Assembly: GCA_039934035.1 (NCBI GenBank)
Contig: JBDTMZ010000107.1
Span: 62,001 to 126,000, forward strand
DNA length: 64,000 bases
Direction: 5' to 3'
Source: Solibacter sp039934035
Lineage (GTDB): Bacteria > Acidobacteriota > Terriglobia > Bryobacterales > Bryobacteraceae
Of the stretch, positions 43,246 to 52,293 are shown piece after piece. The notes below the pieces were generated by a model. It was not told where the DNA came from and ran no database searches. It saw only the letters and a list, made by a program, of their open reading frames with translations. Position 1 is the stretch's first letter, and every line of letters begins with the position of its first letter. Position numbers and translations under genes: made by a program.

Positions 43246-45549
43246 TTAATGCAGCTTCGCATACTCTGTCTTGGCTTGCTGGAGAATCCGAAGCTCGGGA
43301 TCGGCATCCTTCCAGACGGCAAGGAAATCAAGATAGGCGGTTTTAGCTTGGTCTTTTTCGCCTGCCAGGGCCAGCGCTCGGCTGTATTGCAGACGAGCCA
43401 AGGCGCCGATGGGATCCGCTCCCACGATACCGCGATGATCGAGAATCTTTTGAAATTCCGCAGCTGCCTCGGGGTATTGTCGAAGGGCAAGATACGCTTC
43501 ACCGCGAACGTAAACGGGATAAAGCCCCCCAAAGTAGCCATGTGGAATACTTCGTGGCGCGCCAAGCTCATTCGCGGCGGCGCTCTGCAGCAACTCGATA
43601 GCCCTCGCGGGATCGCGATGGTTGAGAGCCAGGCGCGCGCCAAGAACGGGCAGGTAGTAAAACTTGACCGTGGTGTCGTCGGGAAACCGCCTCGCCAGGT
43701 CATCGGCAAGCCTTTGCGACCAGGGGGAATCACCAGCAGAGGCCAGCGCGAAAGCGGCGCCGTACTCCACCTCGCAATTTTTCGAAAGCTTGAGCGCAGC
43801 CGTTGCCCTTAGCTTCGCCTCCGGAGCGTTTCCGAAGAGAGTTTCCCGAATCGCCGCACTGGTTTCCCAAAGAGCCGCTCTTTCCGCCTGTCCGCCCTGT
43901 TGCGCTTCAGCCACGGCTCCTCGCGATATCGCCCTCGAACGGTGCAGGCGGCCAAAGTAAGCCAGGGCAGCAGCCTGGTTATTCGAAATCCAACTTTGCG
44001 GTCCAGCCCTCTTCCGAGTCTGGGCAGCAACGCGCTCCATCGCCACCGGATCGTTCTTCAAAAAAGCCAGATCGTACGCCAGCATCAGAAGCTCATCGAT
44101 CTCGAGCCCACGCGCCGCCGCTCGTTGCAGCACCTTGTCGGCCGCTTCAAAGCGCTGGAGATAGGTGTAGTTGACCGCCACGCTGTAGTAAGCGATTCCG
44201 AAGTCCGGGTCGATTTCCATCGCTTTGGCCGCCTGTGTCGCCGCTTCCTCGTAGTGCCCCGGAAACTTGTTCACATAACCTGAGAGCATCATGTGAGCCG
44301 CGGCGTCACGGGGGTAGGTGCGTGCCCATGCTTCACTTGTCTTTCGCGCCTCCTCCACATTTCCTGTGACAAAGAGGTGGTAATTTGCCACAATCAGGAA
44401 CTTTTCCCGATCACTGGTACGATCCCGCAGTTGCCAAGCCCGTTGGGCGCTCGCGGCTGCTAAATCCCCCTCATCGACATCGGCATACATGCGCCCAAGC
44501 GAGGCATGGGCCATCGCGAATTCGGGATCGAGTTCGGTGGCCCGCTTAAACAGTGGCAAAGCACTCCTCGCACCTTGCGAGTACACTACATTCCAAGCCG
44601 CAGTGTAGGCTTTTAGCGCCTCGAGTGACGCAGAGGTCGCTTCGGCGAGCGGAACGTCATGTTGCCTCAGCATTTTAGGCGATTCGCCCACCCGCAAGCG
44701 GAACCGTTGCGCCATTTGGCTCAGCGCGCCCAAAACGTCTTCTCGTCTATTTACCTCGATCTGCTGGTTGTCCAGGACCGCCCCCGAGGCGCAATTCGTC
44801 GCGAGCAACCCCAACACGTATTGGGTTCCGACGCTCGCGATGGAGCCTTCCACGACGAGGGTGCTTCCCGTCCGCTGGCAAAGTTCCCGCGCGAGTTCGG
44901 GAGTAAGGGCTTCCACAGGCTGCCGCATGAGCCGAAGAGTCCGCTTCACGCGGGCCTCGGGAATCAGGTTGAGAAAGGACGACTGTCCCAAATCCACAGC
45001 TAATCCCTGCTTAAGCGTTCCGTCGAAGACAGGGTCGCCCGTTTTGTTCACGAAATCAGCGAGGACGATGGTCTCCGTATCGGTAAGCTTCTGTACTCCG
45101 TGAAAACGGGAGGCGACGATTGCGACGAGCCCCAGAACAAACAAAGCGACGATCGGTTTCCATCGCCACCTGAATCTACTCACCGTCGCTTGAGGAGCCG
45201 AAGCTTCGGGGATTGGCTCCTCTTCCGCGATAAACCGGTAGCCGCGTTTCGGGACAGTCTCGATATATTGCGGCGATGCACCGCCTTCCGCGAAGATTTT
45301 GCGGAGTACCGAAATGTTGAAGGCGATATTGTTTTCTTCCACAAATGTCCCGGGCCACACCCTGCGCATCAGTTCGTCCTTCTCGACGAGGCGCCCCCGG
45401 TTTTCAACCAGCACGATGAGGACCTCGAGAGCTTTGGGCGAGATCGAAACAGGCCTTCCACCACTTGTGAGGGTGCGCTCCACCAGATTCAGCCGGAACT
45501 GGTCGAAAGCATAAAACTCCCTACCAGCCAATGAGTTAGCGTCTCTCAT
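43246..45549 (-). CDS. winged-helix (OmpR/CadC-type) transmembrane TPR protein
   Basis: 767 residues. The DNA-binding winged helix occupies about 10-110 (LVERTLTSGGRPVSISPKAL, EVLIVLVENRGRLVEKDELM, NISVLRKIFAEGGASPQYIE, TVPKRGYRF). One span (KPIVALFVLGLVAIVASRFH) is at about 135-155. The periplasmic part has an adenylate-cyclase-like or FlgO-like region (VLADFVNKTGDPVFDGTLKQ) and many TPR-like helices (ATELDPEFAMAHASLGRMYA, AMEIDPDFGIAYYSVAVNYT). Such CadC-like one-component regulators are highly expanded in Acidobacteriota. Target genes unknown. Two mini-ORFs precede the start. Confidence 0.88.
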   Translation of the reverse strand: MRDANSLAGREFYAFDQFRLNLVERTLTSGGRPVSISPKALEVLIVLVENRGRLVEKDELMRRVWPGTFVEENNIAFNISVLRKIFAEGGASPQYIETVPKRGYRFIAEEEPIPEASAPQATVSRFRWRWKPIVALFVLGLVAIVASRFHGVQKLTDTETIVLADFVNKTGDPVFDGTLKQGLAVDLGQSSFLNLIPEARVKRTLRLMRQPVEALTPELARELCQRTGSTLVVEGSIASVGTQYVLGLLATNCASGAVLDNQQIEVNRREDVLGALSQMAQRFRLRVGESPKMLRQHDVPLAEATSASLEALKAYTAAWNVVYSQGARSALPLFKRATELDPEFAMAHASLGRMYADVDEGDLAAASAQRAWQLRDRTSDREKFLIVANYHLFVTGNVEEARKTSEAWARTYPRDAAAHMMLSGYVNKFPGHYEEAATQAAKAMEIDPDFGIAYYSVAVNYTYLQRFEAADKVLQRAAARGLEIDELLMLAYDLAFLKNDPVAMERVAAQTRKRAGPQSWISNNQAAALAYFGRLHRSRAISRGAVAEAQQGGQAERAALWETSAAIRETLFGNAPEAKLRATAALKLSKNCEVEYGAAFALASAGDSPWSQRLADDLARRFPDDTTVKFYYLPVLGARLALNHRDPARAIELLQSAAANELGAPRSIPHGYFGGLYPVYVRGEAYLALRQYPEAAAEFQKILDHRGIVGADPIGALARLQYSRALALAGEKDQAKTAYLDFLAVWKDADPELRILQQAKTEYAKLH

Positions 45550-45571
45550 AGATCTCTCATAGATCTCTCAT
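45546..45571 (-). promoter_or_regulatory. two tandem 4-codon upstream ORFs coupled to the winged-helix/TPR start
   Basis: On the minus strand an 11-base unit, ATGAGAGATCT, is repeated directly before the gene start ATGAGAGAC. Each unit reads ATG AGA GAT CTA TGA, that is Met-Arg-Asp-Leu-stop, and each stop overlaps the next ATG by four bases (45571, then 45560, then the gene at 45549). AGA and CTA are rare codons in a GC-rich genome. GAGAGAT could also act as a weak ribosome site. The arrangement is exact in the sequence; its effect is inference. Confidence 0.65.
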
Positions 45572-45626
45572 AGAATTCTCAAAGCCGCCAAAGTACATTT
45601 TCCGAGGCTTCTGGCAGTATACGCCC

Positions 45627-47075
45627 ATGCTCGTTCAACCAAAACTCGCAACTGTACTCGCGCTTCTTCTGTCAGCGATCCCGGCCAGCGCCGGCACGTT
45701 GGCCTACATCGTCACTGGCAATCCCGACGGCTCCGGTAACTTCGGCGTCATTGATTTAGATACTGGCGCTTTTACGCAAATCGGTCCGGGTGTCGAGGGT
45801 TCGCAAGGGCTGGTTTCAGGACCTAATGGCGCTCTGTTTACACTTGCGTTTACAGGTACTCTGAACTCGATCAACCCCACGACGGGTGTGACTACAGTGA
45901 TTGGACCCACCGGCCTGGCGGATTGCTCCACGCCGCCCATCTCACCTTGCGGACCTCATTCGTCCAACGCGTTTGCTTCCGTTGGAGGGCGTATCTATGC
46001 TACTGATTTCGCAAATAACTTATACGGAGTTGATGCTACCACTGGCGCCGCGAGCCTGATCGGGCCGACGGGTATCCCGGCTCTCCCCTTCACGCCTATC
46101 ACCGTAAATCCCGATGGGACGTTCAATGCGTACGACGAGGCACTGTTTGGAGCTAACGGGAAGCTCTACGCAACCTTCGACGCTTTTACGGTGGACCCAA
46201 ACACGTTTACAACGGGATCGGTGGTGATCCCTCCAAAACTGTATCAGATCGACCCGTTCACCGGAGTCGCAACCCTGGTTGGCCCCACCACTCTCAACCT
46301 TGCGGCGGTGGCGGGGATTAATGGTTCGTATTACGCTTTCAATGATGGCGCAAGTCAGGTGGTCACTCTTGATTTAGCCACGGGTCGCACCAGCCTTGTG
46401 GCCAACTTCGATCCCAGCATTGGGCTTGTAACAGGAGTAGCGGCAGCGCCTGAGCCGGCATCGGTCGGGTTCGCCGCTCTTGGGTTCGCCGGATTGTTCC
46501 TTTATGCGCGCCGGAGGCAGTTGCGGTTGAGGCAACAATGGAGACATTATACTCTAGCGCTTACCTTGGTGCTGGGCGCCGCAGTCAGCGCTCGTGCTGC
46601 TGGCCCCACCTTCACCTCGATTGATTTCCCCGGCGCTACCTCAACCTCGGCCTGGGGGATCAATACTCAGGGCGATATCGTGGGAGGGTATCTCGCTCCC
46701 GATAAGTCGGACCATGGCTTTCTTCTGAGTGGCGGCCAATACAGGACGATTGACTTTCCCGGCGCCAGCGCCACGGAAGCGTTTACGATCAAGCCTCGCG
46801 GGGACATCGGAGGATTCTACACAATGGCCGGAATCAGTCATGGCTATCTGCTGAGCGGAGGCCAGTTCACAACTATCGATTTCCCAGGCGCCGCCAGCAG
46901 CGAGGTTGGCGGTATCAATGCTCGCGGCGACGTCCTGGGCGACTATACCCTGGCCGGCTTGCGTCATGGGTATCTGCTGAGTGCCGGCAAATTCAGCAGC
47001 ATCGATGTCCCCGGCGCCACGAATGCCGACCCGTGGCGTTCAATCCTCAAGGCGATGTTGTGGGAAGCTTCATAA
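45627..47075 (+). CDS. PEP-CTERM secreted protein reading into a following repeat protein
   Basis: 482 residues as read. The first 300 are a signal peptide (VLALLLSAIPASAGTLAYIV), a beta-propeller-like domain with GTLNSINPTTGVTTVIGPTG units, and a PEP-CTERM sorting tail (APEPASVGFAALGFAGLFLY then ARRR). This part is surely a separate protein sorted by an exosortase. After the basic tail no stop codon follows and the frame continues into a second signal peptide and repeat protein that seems to be its own gene from TTG 46527. Either the stop was lost or this is a true fusion. The frame ends early at 47075 through a further frameshift. Confidence 0.7.
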   Translation: MLVQPKLATVLALLLSAIPASAGTLAYIVTGNPDGSGNFGVIDLDTGAFTQIGPGVEGSQGLVSGPNGALFTLAFTGTLNSINPTTGVTTVIGPTGLADCSTPPISPCGPHSSNAFASVGGRIYATDFANNLYGVDATTGAASLIGPTGIPALPFTPITVNPDGTFNAYDEALFGANGKLYATFDAFTVDPNTFTTGSVVIPPKLYQIDPFTGVATLVGPTTLNLAAVAGINGSYYAFNDGASQVVTLDLATGRTSLVANFDPSIGLVTGVAAAPEPASVGFAALGFAGLFLYARRRQLRLRQQWRHYTLALTLVLGAAVSARAAGPTFTSIDFPGATSTSAWGINTQGDIVGGYLAPDKSDHGFLLSGGQYRTIDFPGASATEAFTIKPRGDIGGFYTMAGISHGYLLSGGQFTTIDFPGAASSEVGGINARGDVLGDYTLAGLRHGYLLSAGKFSSIDVPGATNADPWRSILKAMLWEAS

Positions 47076-47734
47076 CAGCCGGAGTGTTTCACGGCTTTCT
47101 GCTCAGCGACGGTGATTTCACTGTGACCGATTTCGCTGGCTCCACCCGCACCGGCGCGAATGGGATCAATGCCAAGGGCGACATAGCTGGACGATATGTC
47201 GCGGACGGTGTAAGCCACGCATTCCTGCTGAGCGGGGGCTTGTTCAACACCATCGACTATCCGGGCGCCACGTGGACCTCAGTGGACTCGATGAATCAGC
47301 GCGGCGACCTTCTGGGACGGTACACAAAAGACGGCGTAAACCTTGGTTATGTCTTGGCTGGCTTTCGGCCAGGATGCGTCAACCCGCTAGCCTCGCCGAA
47401 GATTGCGGTCGTCGCAGGCGGAGCGGCCGTGACTCACTCCAACAATTTTGCGATCGTCACCGCGTCCCAGCCGGCAGCCGCAGGCGAGGTGCTAGCGATA
47501 TTCGCTACCGGCCTTGGTCCAACTCGCCCCAGCGTTGCCGCCGGGCAGCCATTTCCCGCAAATCCGCTGGTAGCAGTGGATTCTCTGGTGGAGGTGAGGG
47601 TGAACGGGCGATCTGCCATCGTCCTGGGATCAGTGGGACTTCCCGGTGCCATAGCCGGCTACCAGGTGAACTTTCGTATGCCTGCCGACACGGCGCCAGG
47701 CTTGGCGCCTCTGACGAGGCTGTTTCCTGTATAG
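46527..47734 (+). pseudogene. secreted GIN-x-GD repeat protein, split by a one-base deletion
   Basis: A start at TTG 46527 has GGAGG nine bases upstream and gives a signal peptide (RQQWRHYTLALTLVLGAAVS). The body has about seven units of roughly 46 residues of the type IDFPGATSTSAWGINTQGDI then VGGYLAPDKSDHGFLLSGGQ. Near 47035-47037 the frame changes: DPWRSILKAM replaces the expected DPWxFNPQGDVVGSF. One extra G in TGGCG restores a 402-residue protein. The final 110 residues are the acidobacterial C-terminal domain (AAGEVLAIFATGLGPTRPSV, PGAIAGYQVNFRMPADTAPG). Secreted; function unknown. Confidence 0.65.
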
Positions 47735-47900
47735 CCCCGCTTCCCCATTTCGCGAACAAAATATTTGTATTCCTTGATTGCGGGCCGATTATCCGAAACC
47801 GCACACGCCGGCACCGATCCGTCGCGCTATCGTGCGATTAGGGGACCTTGTGTGCACATCGCCAGTAGCTCGCCAGCGCGGACTCCATTGTGGCCAGACC

Positions 47901-47939
47901 ACCCATTCCCGGCGCAACTGTCCGAAAATGGGAATGGGT
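47901..47939. repeat. 10-bp inverted repeat in the 47735-48240 intergenic region
   Basis: ACCCATTCCC (47901-47910) and GGGAATGGGT (47930-47939) pair perfectly around a 19-base loop, about 170 bases after the preceding stop. No U-tract follows. The rest of the 506-base gap has no credible gene; the enolase-superfamily gene starts at 48241 with AGAGGTGG upstream. Confidence 0.5.
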
Positions 47940-48240
47940 TCGTTCCGTCATTCTCCGGCGTCTGCCTCTGCCCAATGACTCGCCGCCCGTTCCGTCGCGG
48001 GCGCTTTCCGCGGGCCAGCACTTTTTCGTCACAAACTCTCAGCAACCTCCCCAATCAACCAACCGAATCTATGGAGGCTACCCCGCTCAAGAAATGCAGC
48101 GGGCCCGTGCAGTTTGCGACACAAGGAGGTGTCACGAGGAGGTCGAATCGCATAGCCAGCGGCAGGAGTATACTGAATGCGAACTGAGGGGCCTTTGCTG
48201 ACCCCTTCACCGACGTTCCGAGTCGAATTAGAGGTGGATT

Positions 48241-49500
48241 ATGGATCGACGCGCGTTTTTTAAAACTCTCGGGGCAGCGGCGATACCAGCCGCTACAACC
48301 GTTCCCTTCTTGAATATTGCCCGAGCCCAGGACACGGGCAGGGTCAAGATCACCGATGTCAAGGTGATGCGGGTCAAGATGGGCAGCCACGTGATGCCCC
48401 TGGTCAAGATCGAGACCGACGCCGGCCTCTACGGCATCGGGGAATGCCACCACGACGTTACCGGACTCGGCGCCAAAGACGCTGTGCTGAATGGCTTCAA
48501 GCAGATCCTGGTGGGACAGGATCCGTTGGACATTGAGCGGCTGTGGCGTCAGATGATGTTTCGGGTTTCCTATCTGGGCGGCAACGGCGGCATCGGCGTT
48601 CATGCGGTGACGGGCACGGAGGTCGCTCTGTGGGATTTGGCCGGGAAGCTGCTGAAGCAACCGGTCCGCAGGATCCTGGGCGGCGGCGCGTATACCAACA
48701 AGGTGCGCGCGTACTGGACCAGCCAGCCCCGCAACATGATGGACAAAGCCGCGTGCAAGGAGTGGATCGACTACATCAAGGGCTCAACACAGAAGTGGAC
48801 CGCGGCGAAACCGTTCCGGCAGTTGCGGCGTACTGGCGGAGAGGCCCTGAACATGGCGTTGTCGAGGGCTGAAATTAAGTCCAACGTGCAGGGATATGCG
48901 AACATCCGGGAGGCGGTTGGCGACGAGTTCGATATCATCGTCCACTGCCATTGGGAGTTCGACTTCCCCAGCGCGCTGGCCTTTGCCAAGGCATTGGCGC
49001 CCATTGAACCCTGGTGGCTCGAAGATCCGATGCCCATCAATTATGTGGACACCTGGAAGAGGCTCGCGGCCGAATCGCCGGTGCCGATTCTCTGCGGCGA
49101 AAACCTGTATACGCGCCATGACTTCCTGCCCTTCATCACCAATGGGGCCGTGGACATGATCATGATCGACATCTCCATGGCGGGCGGGTTGCTCGAAGCC
49201 AAGCGGATCGCCGACCTGGCGAATATCTACTATCTGCCGATCACGACTCACAATGTGATGGGCCCCGTGGCGACCATCGCGTCGGCCAACTGCGCGGCGA
49301 CGATGCACGACTTCGCGGGACACGAGTCAATGGACTTCAAAAGGGGCGGCCGGGCCGGCGAGGGAGATCTGATCATCTACGACCGGGAAATCATCCAGGA
49401 CGGCCATATTCAGCTCTCCGACAAGCCGGGGTTGGGACTGGATATCAACAAGGACGTCGCCATGAAATACATGGTCGAAGGCGACACCTGGTGGGGCTAG
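48241..49500 (+). CDS. Tat-exported enolase-superfamily (mandelate racemase/galactonate dehydratase-like) enzyme
   Basis: 419 residues. The leader MDRRAFFKTLGAAAIPAATT is a twin-arginine-type signal. The N-terminal capping domain is at about 35-150, then the barrel: FDIIVHCHWEFDFPSALAFA, EPWWLEDPMPINYVDTWKRL and VPILCGENLYTRHDFLPFI give the second and third metal-ligand regions (Glu of WLEDP, Glu of CGENL), and PITTHNVMGP gives the distal His. At the first ligand position the sequence has His (VHCHW) where galactonate dehydratase has Asp (VDFHG-like). It should remove water from a sugar acid in the periplasm. Exact substrate unknown. Confidence 0.8.
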   Translation: MDRRAFFKTLGAAAIPAATTVPFLNIARAQDTGRVKITDVKVMRVKMGSHVMPLVKIETDAGLYGIGECHHDVTGLGAKDAVLNGFKQILVGQDPLDIERLWRQMMFRVSYLGGNGGIGVHAVTGTEVALWDLAGKLLKQPVRRILGGGAYTNKVRAYWTSQPRNMMDKAACKEWIDYIKGSTQKWTAAKPFRQLRRTGGEALNMALSRAEIKSNVQGYANIREAVGDEFDIIVHCHWEFDFPSALAFAKALAPIEPWWLEDPMPINYVDTWKRLAAESPVPILCGENLYTRHDFLPFITNGAVDMIMIDISMAGGLLEAKRIADLANIYYLPITTHNVMGPVATIASANCAATMHDFAGHESMDFKRGGRAGEGDLIIYDREIIQDGHIQLSDKPGLGLDINKDVAMKYMVEGDTWWG

Positions 49501-49632
49501 AGCGGCGCTGATCTGCGCGGCCTTTCCTGCCGCCGCGCTAAATGGACCATCCGCCGGGCGGCGACTGGAAGCACTTTCGCGATTACTATCTGGAACCGGA
49601 TTGGCTGCGATGAATAAGATCGACGGCGAGGA

Positions 49633-49656
49633 CGGACGATGCAAGACAATCGTCCG
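49633..49656. repeat. perfect 8-bp hairpin before the M28 gene end
   Basis: CGGACGAT (49633-49640) pairs with ATCGTCCG (49649-49656) around an 8-base loop. It lies between the enolase-superfamily stop and the convergent M28 stop and resembles, but is not a clear copy of, the dispersed palindromic repeat. It could end transcription from either side. Confidence 0.4.
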
Positions 49657-49698
49657 CCCCCTGCCTCCCAAAAGGCCAGAGCAAATTGGCGGTGAAAC

Positions 49699-51795
49699 CT
49701 AATACGGCATGCCCGGCAGCGGCGGCATTACTGGAGTGATTGTGCCCCAATTCTGGTCCTTCGCCGCCTTCATGTCCTTGATGAGCTGTTCGGGCAGCTT
49801 GGCATTCAACTGGGGCCGGCCCGTCTGCGTGGCCAAAACCCAGCCGACCGCGCCCATGGTACGCGACACGGTTTGCATCTGCTTGTAGTCGATCTTGTCC
49901 GCCGTATCCGTCGGGCGATGGTAGTCGGGGTGCAACCCGGTGGTGAAGAACGCGATCGGAATCCCCATCTTGGCGAAGTTGTAGTGGTCGCTGCGGTAGA
50001 AAATGCGCTGCCCGCGCGGTTGCGGCCCCAGATTGTCGTGGGTCGCGTCCGGCGCGGTCACATCGTAGAAGTGATTCAGCGTCATCTTCAAATAGCCGTT
50101 GTTCACCGTCTCGATGGTCTTCTCCAGATCGTCGCTCGAAATATTGGGGCCGACCACCAGGATCTCGTTGGGGTTCACCAACACGTGGGTGGCATCGGAA
50201 TCCGTGAATCCCGGAACTTTGGTGCGCCCGATCATGTCCATATTGAGGTTCGCCACAACTTTGGAGAGGTCAAGGAAAGGATACTGCGTCATGTACTGCG
50301 AGCCCCAGAGTCCCTTCTCTTCGCCGGCGAGCCAGGCAAAAATCATGCTGCGCTTGGGCCGCATGCCTTTGGCGGCGCCTTCGGAATAGGCGCGGGCCAG
50401 CGCCATCAGGCCGGCGGAACCAGAACCGTCGTCGTCGGCGCCGTTGTTGATGTTGTCACCGTCGGGCAGGGGCGTGGCGAAGCCGGTATGATCCAGGTGG
50501 GCGCTGATCACGACGTATTCGTTCTTCAGCACCGGATCGCTGCCTTCGAGGATGCCGATGATGTTCTCGGCGTGATTCTGCTCGCTCTTCACGGCAATCT
50601 TCAGGTTGATCTTCTTAGCGGCGGCGAGATCGAACGACTCCTGTTTGGAGTTGGCGCCGGCGCCGTAGAACACCTGCTGTCCGCTCATCTTCTCGCCCTG
50701 GAAGATCGCATTCGTCATCGCCAAACCGGCGGTCACGCCCGGCGCACTCGGGCAGGTCTGCGATGCCTGTAACTTGGGCACAGTGTAGGCGGGACCGTTG
50801 AGCGAGGCGCGGCCGCCGCCTGCGCCAAAGCCAGCCGCCGCATTAGGATTGGCCATGGCGGCGACTTGCTGATAATTCGCAATCGTCACCACGGCAAGCG
50901 CGCCATTTTTGGCGGCATACTGCTCAGGCGAGAGGAAATCCGTACAAGCTTCGCCTAGGGGATTGGTGGCCGCCGCCGGTGGATTGCCGCCGCCCTGCGC
51001 CGAACCGGCAGGCGCATCGCCCGCGGCAGGAACCGCATCCGCATTACCGCGCCCGCCGCGTCCACCGCGTCCGGCCGCCGCTTGTTGCGCCGCCAGTTCG
51101 GCGGGCAGGCCGGCCACGACGATGATCTTGCCCTTCACGTCCAGGCCTTCGTAAGGGTTGGTCTTGGTTTTGTTGATGACGTAGCCGTTGCCAGCGAACA
51201 CCAGGTTGGCCGACACGTCCAGCGCTTCGAGCGGGGGACCGCCGCGCCCGCCCGCCGCGATGCTCCAATCGCGGATGTACTCGAAATTCGTGGTCTGCGG
51301 ACCCGCGCCGCCGCGCGCGCCACCGCCGCCGCCCTGCCCGCCGCCAGCCTGACCGCCACCAGCGCCACCGCGCCCACGTCCGCCGCCGCCAGCCGCCGGC
51401 CCGGTAATCGACGCCTTACTCTGCTCAGGAATCACCGACTTCGCCACCAGTTCCATCGGCATGAAGTAGGGCTGCAGGGGGCCGAGGGTGCCCGAGGTGC
51501 TGCCGCCTGGTTTCAGACCCCATTCGGCCAGGTGGCTCGCCACGTACAGCGCCGCCGCATCGAAACCGCGAGACGGAAGATTGCGCCCCTCCATCTGGTC
51601 GGAAGCCAGAAAGTAGAGGTAAATCTTCATTTCCTCTTCGCGGATGGAATCGACGTTGCCATAGGGCGCCGGTGCGGCGACCGGACCTTTACTGGCAGCT
51701 TTCGATTTCCCCTGGGAGTTCGCCGGCTTCACGCTCACCAGTACGGAGAGCGCAAGCGCGGCCACGAAGGCGGTGCTCACGACAATTCGGCGCAT
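49699..51795 (-). CDS. secreted M28-family zinc aminopeptidase with a PA-type insert
   Basis: 698 residues with a signal peptide (STAFVAALALSVLVSVKPAN). The catalytic domain in the second half has the zinc ligands in VVISAHLDHTGF (His, Asp), NNGADDDGSGSAGLMALARA (Asp), WLAGEEKGLWGSQYM (Glu-Glu, catalytic and ligand), VVANLNMDMIGR (Asp) and the last His in HPDYHRPTDTADKIDY. Between about 100 and 360 lies a protease-associated-type domain interrupted by long Gly/Ala/Arg runs (GRGRGGAGGGQAGGGQGGGG). It takes amino acids from peptide N-termini outside the cell. Confidence 0.92.
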   Translation of the reverse strand: MRRIVVSTAFVAALALSVLVSVKPANSQGKSKAASKGPVAAPAPYGNVDSIREEEMKIYLYFLASDQMEGRNLPSRGFDAAALYVASHLAEWGLKPGGSTSGTLGPLQPYFMPMELVAKSVIPEQSKASITGPAAGGGGRGRGGAGGGQAGGGQGGGGGARGGAGPQTTNFEYIRDWSIAAGGRGGPPLEALDVSANLVFAGNGYVINKTKTNPYEGLDVKGKIIVVAGLPAELAAQQAAAGRGGRGGRGNADAVPAAGDAPAGSAQGGGNPPAAATNPLGEACTDFLSPEQYAAKNGALAVVTIANYQQVAAMANPNAAAGFGAGGGRASLNGPAYTVPKLQASQTCPSAPGVTAGLAMTNAIFQGEKMSGQQVFYGAGANSKQESFDLAAAKKINLKIAVKSEQNHAENIIGILEGSDPVLKNEYVVISAHLDHTGFATPLPDGDNINNGADDDGSGSAGLMALARAYSEGAAKGMRPKRSMIFAWLAGEEKGLWGSQYMTQYPFLDLSKVVANLNMDMIGRTKVPGFTDSDATHVLVNPNEILVVGPNISSDDLEKTIETVNNGYLKMTLNHFYDVTAPDATHDNLGPQPRGQRIFYRSDHYNFAKMGIPIAFFTTGLHPDYHRPTDTADKIDYKQMQTVSRTMGAVGWVLATQTGRPQLNAKLPEQLIKDMKAAKDQNWGTITPVMPPLPGMPY

Positions 51796-51933
51796 AAATC
51801 CTCAAAGAACAAACATTGGACTAACAACCCTATGGGGAAAAAGCGTAGCATATCGCGCCCGCACCTGCCCACTGGAGGCTCCGGCGCGATTCCCGCCCTA
51901 AACCTATTGGCCCGGCCAGCCGATAAATAACAT

Positions 51934-52293
51934 ATGAGCCAGCGGCGCGAACCGCGCTTTGAAATCGAACAATCCCTTTGGATTACCCTCTTTGGGGAAC
52001 CCGACGTGCGCATGCCGGCCCGGGTCAAAAACCTGTCGGCCCGGGGAGTCGGCCTGGAACTCCAGGGTCCGGTAGCCGCCGGGAGTGCCCTCAAGTTCGA
52101 AATCGATGACGTGCTCCTGCTCGGGGAAGTCATCTATTGCCGGGACGACGGAGACACCTATTACGTCGGAGTGCAATTGGAACAGGCGTTGTATGGACTT
52201 GGCGAACTGGCCAAGGCGGTCCGGAAGTTTACCGGCGAAACGTCATGCCCGGAGGGCGCTCACGCCATGGTAAAACGCCACCGCCAGGACTAG
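51934..52293 (+). CDS. PilZ-domain protein
   Basis: 119 residues, a single PilZ domain. The c-di-GMP binding motif is complete: RREPRFEIEQSLWITLFGEP (RxxxR) and VKNLSARGVGLELQGPVAAG (D/NxSxxG). It should bind cyclic di-GMP and act as an adaptor in adhesion, motility or exopolysaccharide control. No effector domain is attached. Its 3' end overlaps a possible small gene on the other strand (52243-52374). Confidence 0.9.
   Translation: MSQRREPRFEIEQSLWITLFGEPDVRMPARVKNLSARGVGLELQGPVAAGSALKFEIDDVLLLGEVIYCRDDGDTYYVGVQLEQALYGLGELAKAVRKFTGETSCPEGAHAMVKRHRQD

Noticed and set aside
48055..48660. Minus-strand frame across the start of the enolase-superfamily gene
   Set aside because: Antisense to a gene with a Tat leader and clear barrel motifs; no support of its own.
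49542..49613. 23-codon frame (MDHPPGGDWKHFRDYYLEPD...) after the enolase-superfamily gene
   Set aside because: The sequence looks protein-like and could be the remnant end of a lost gene, but it has no ribosome site and is too short to call.
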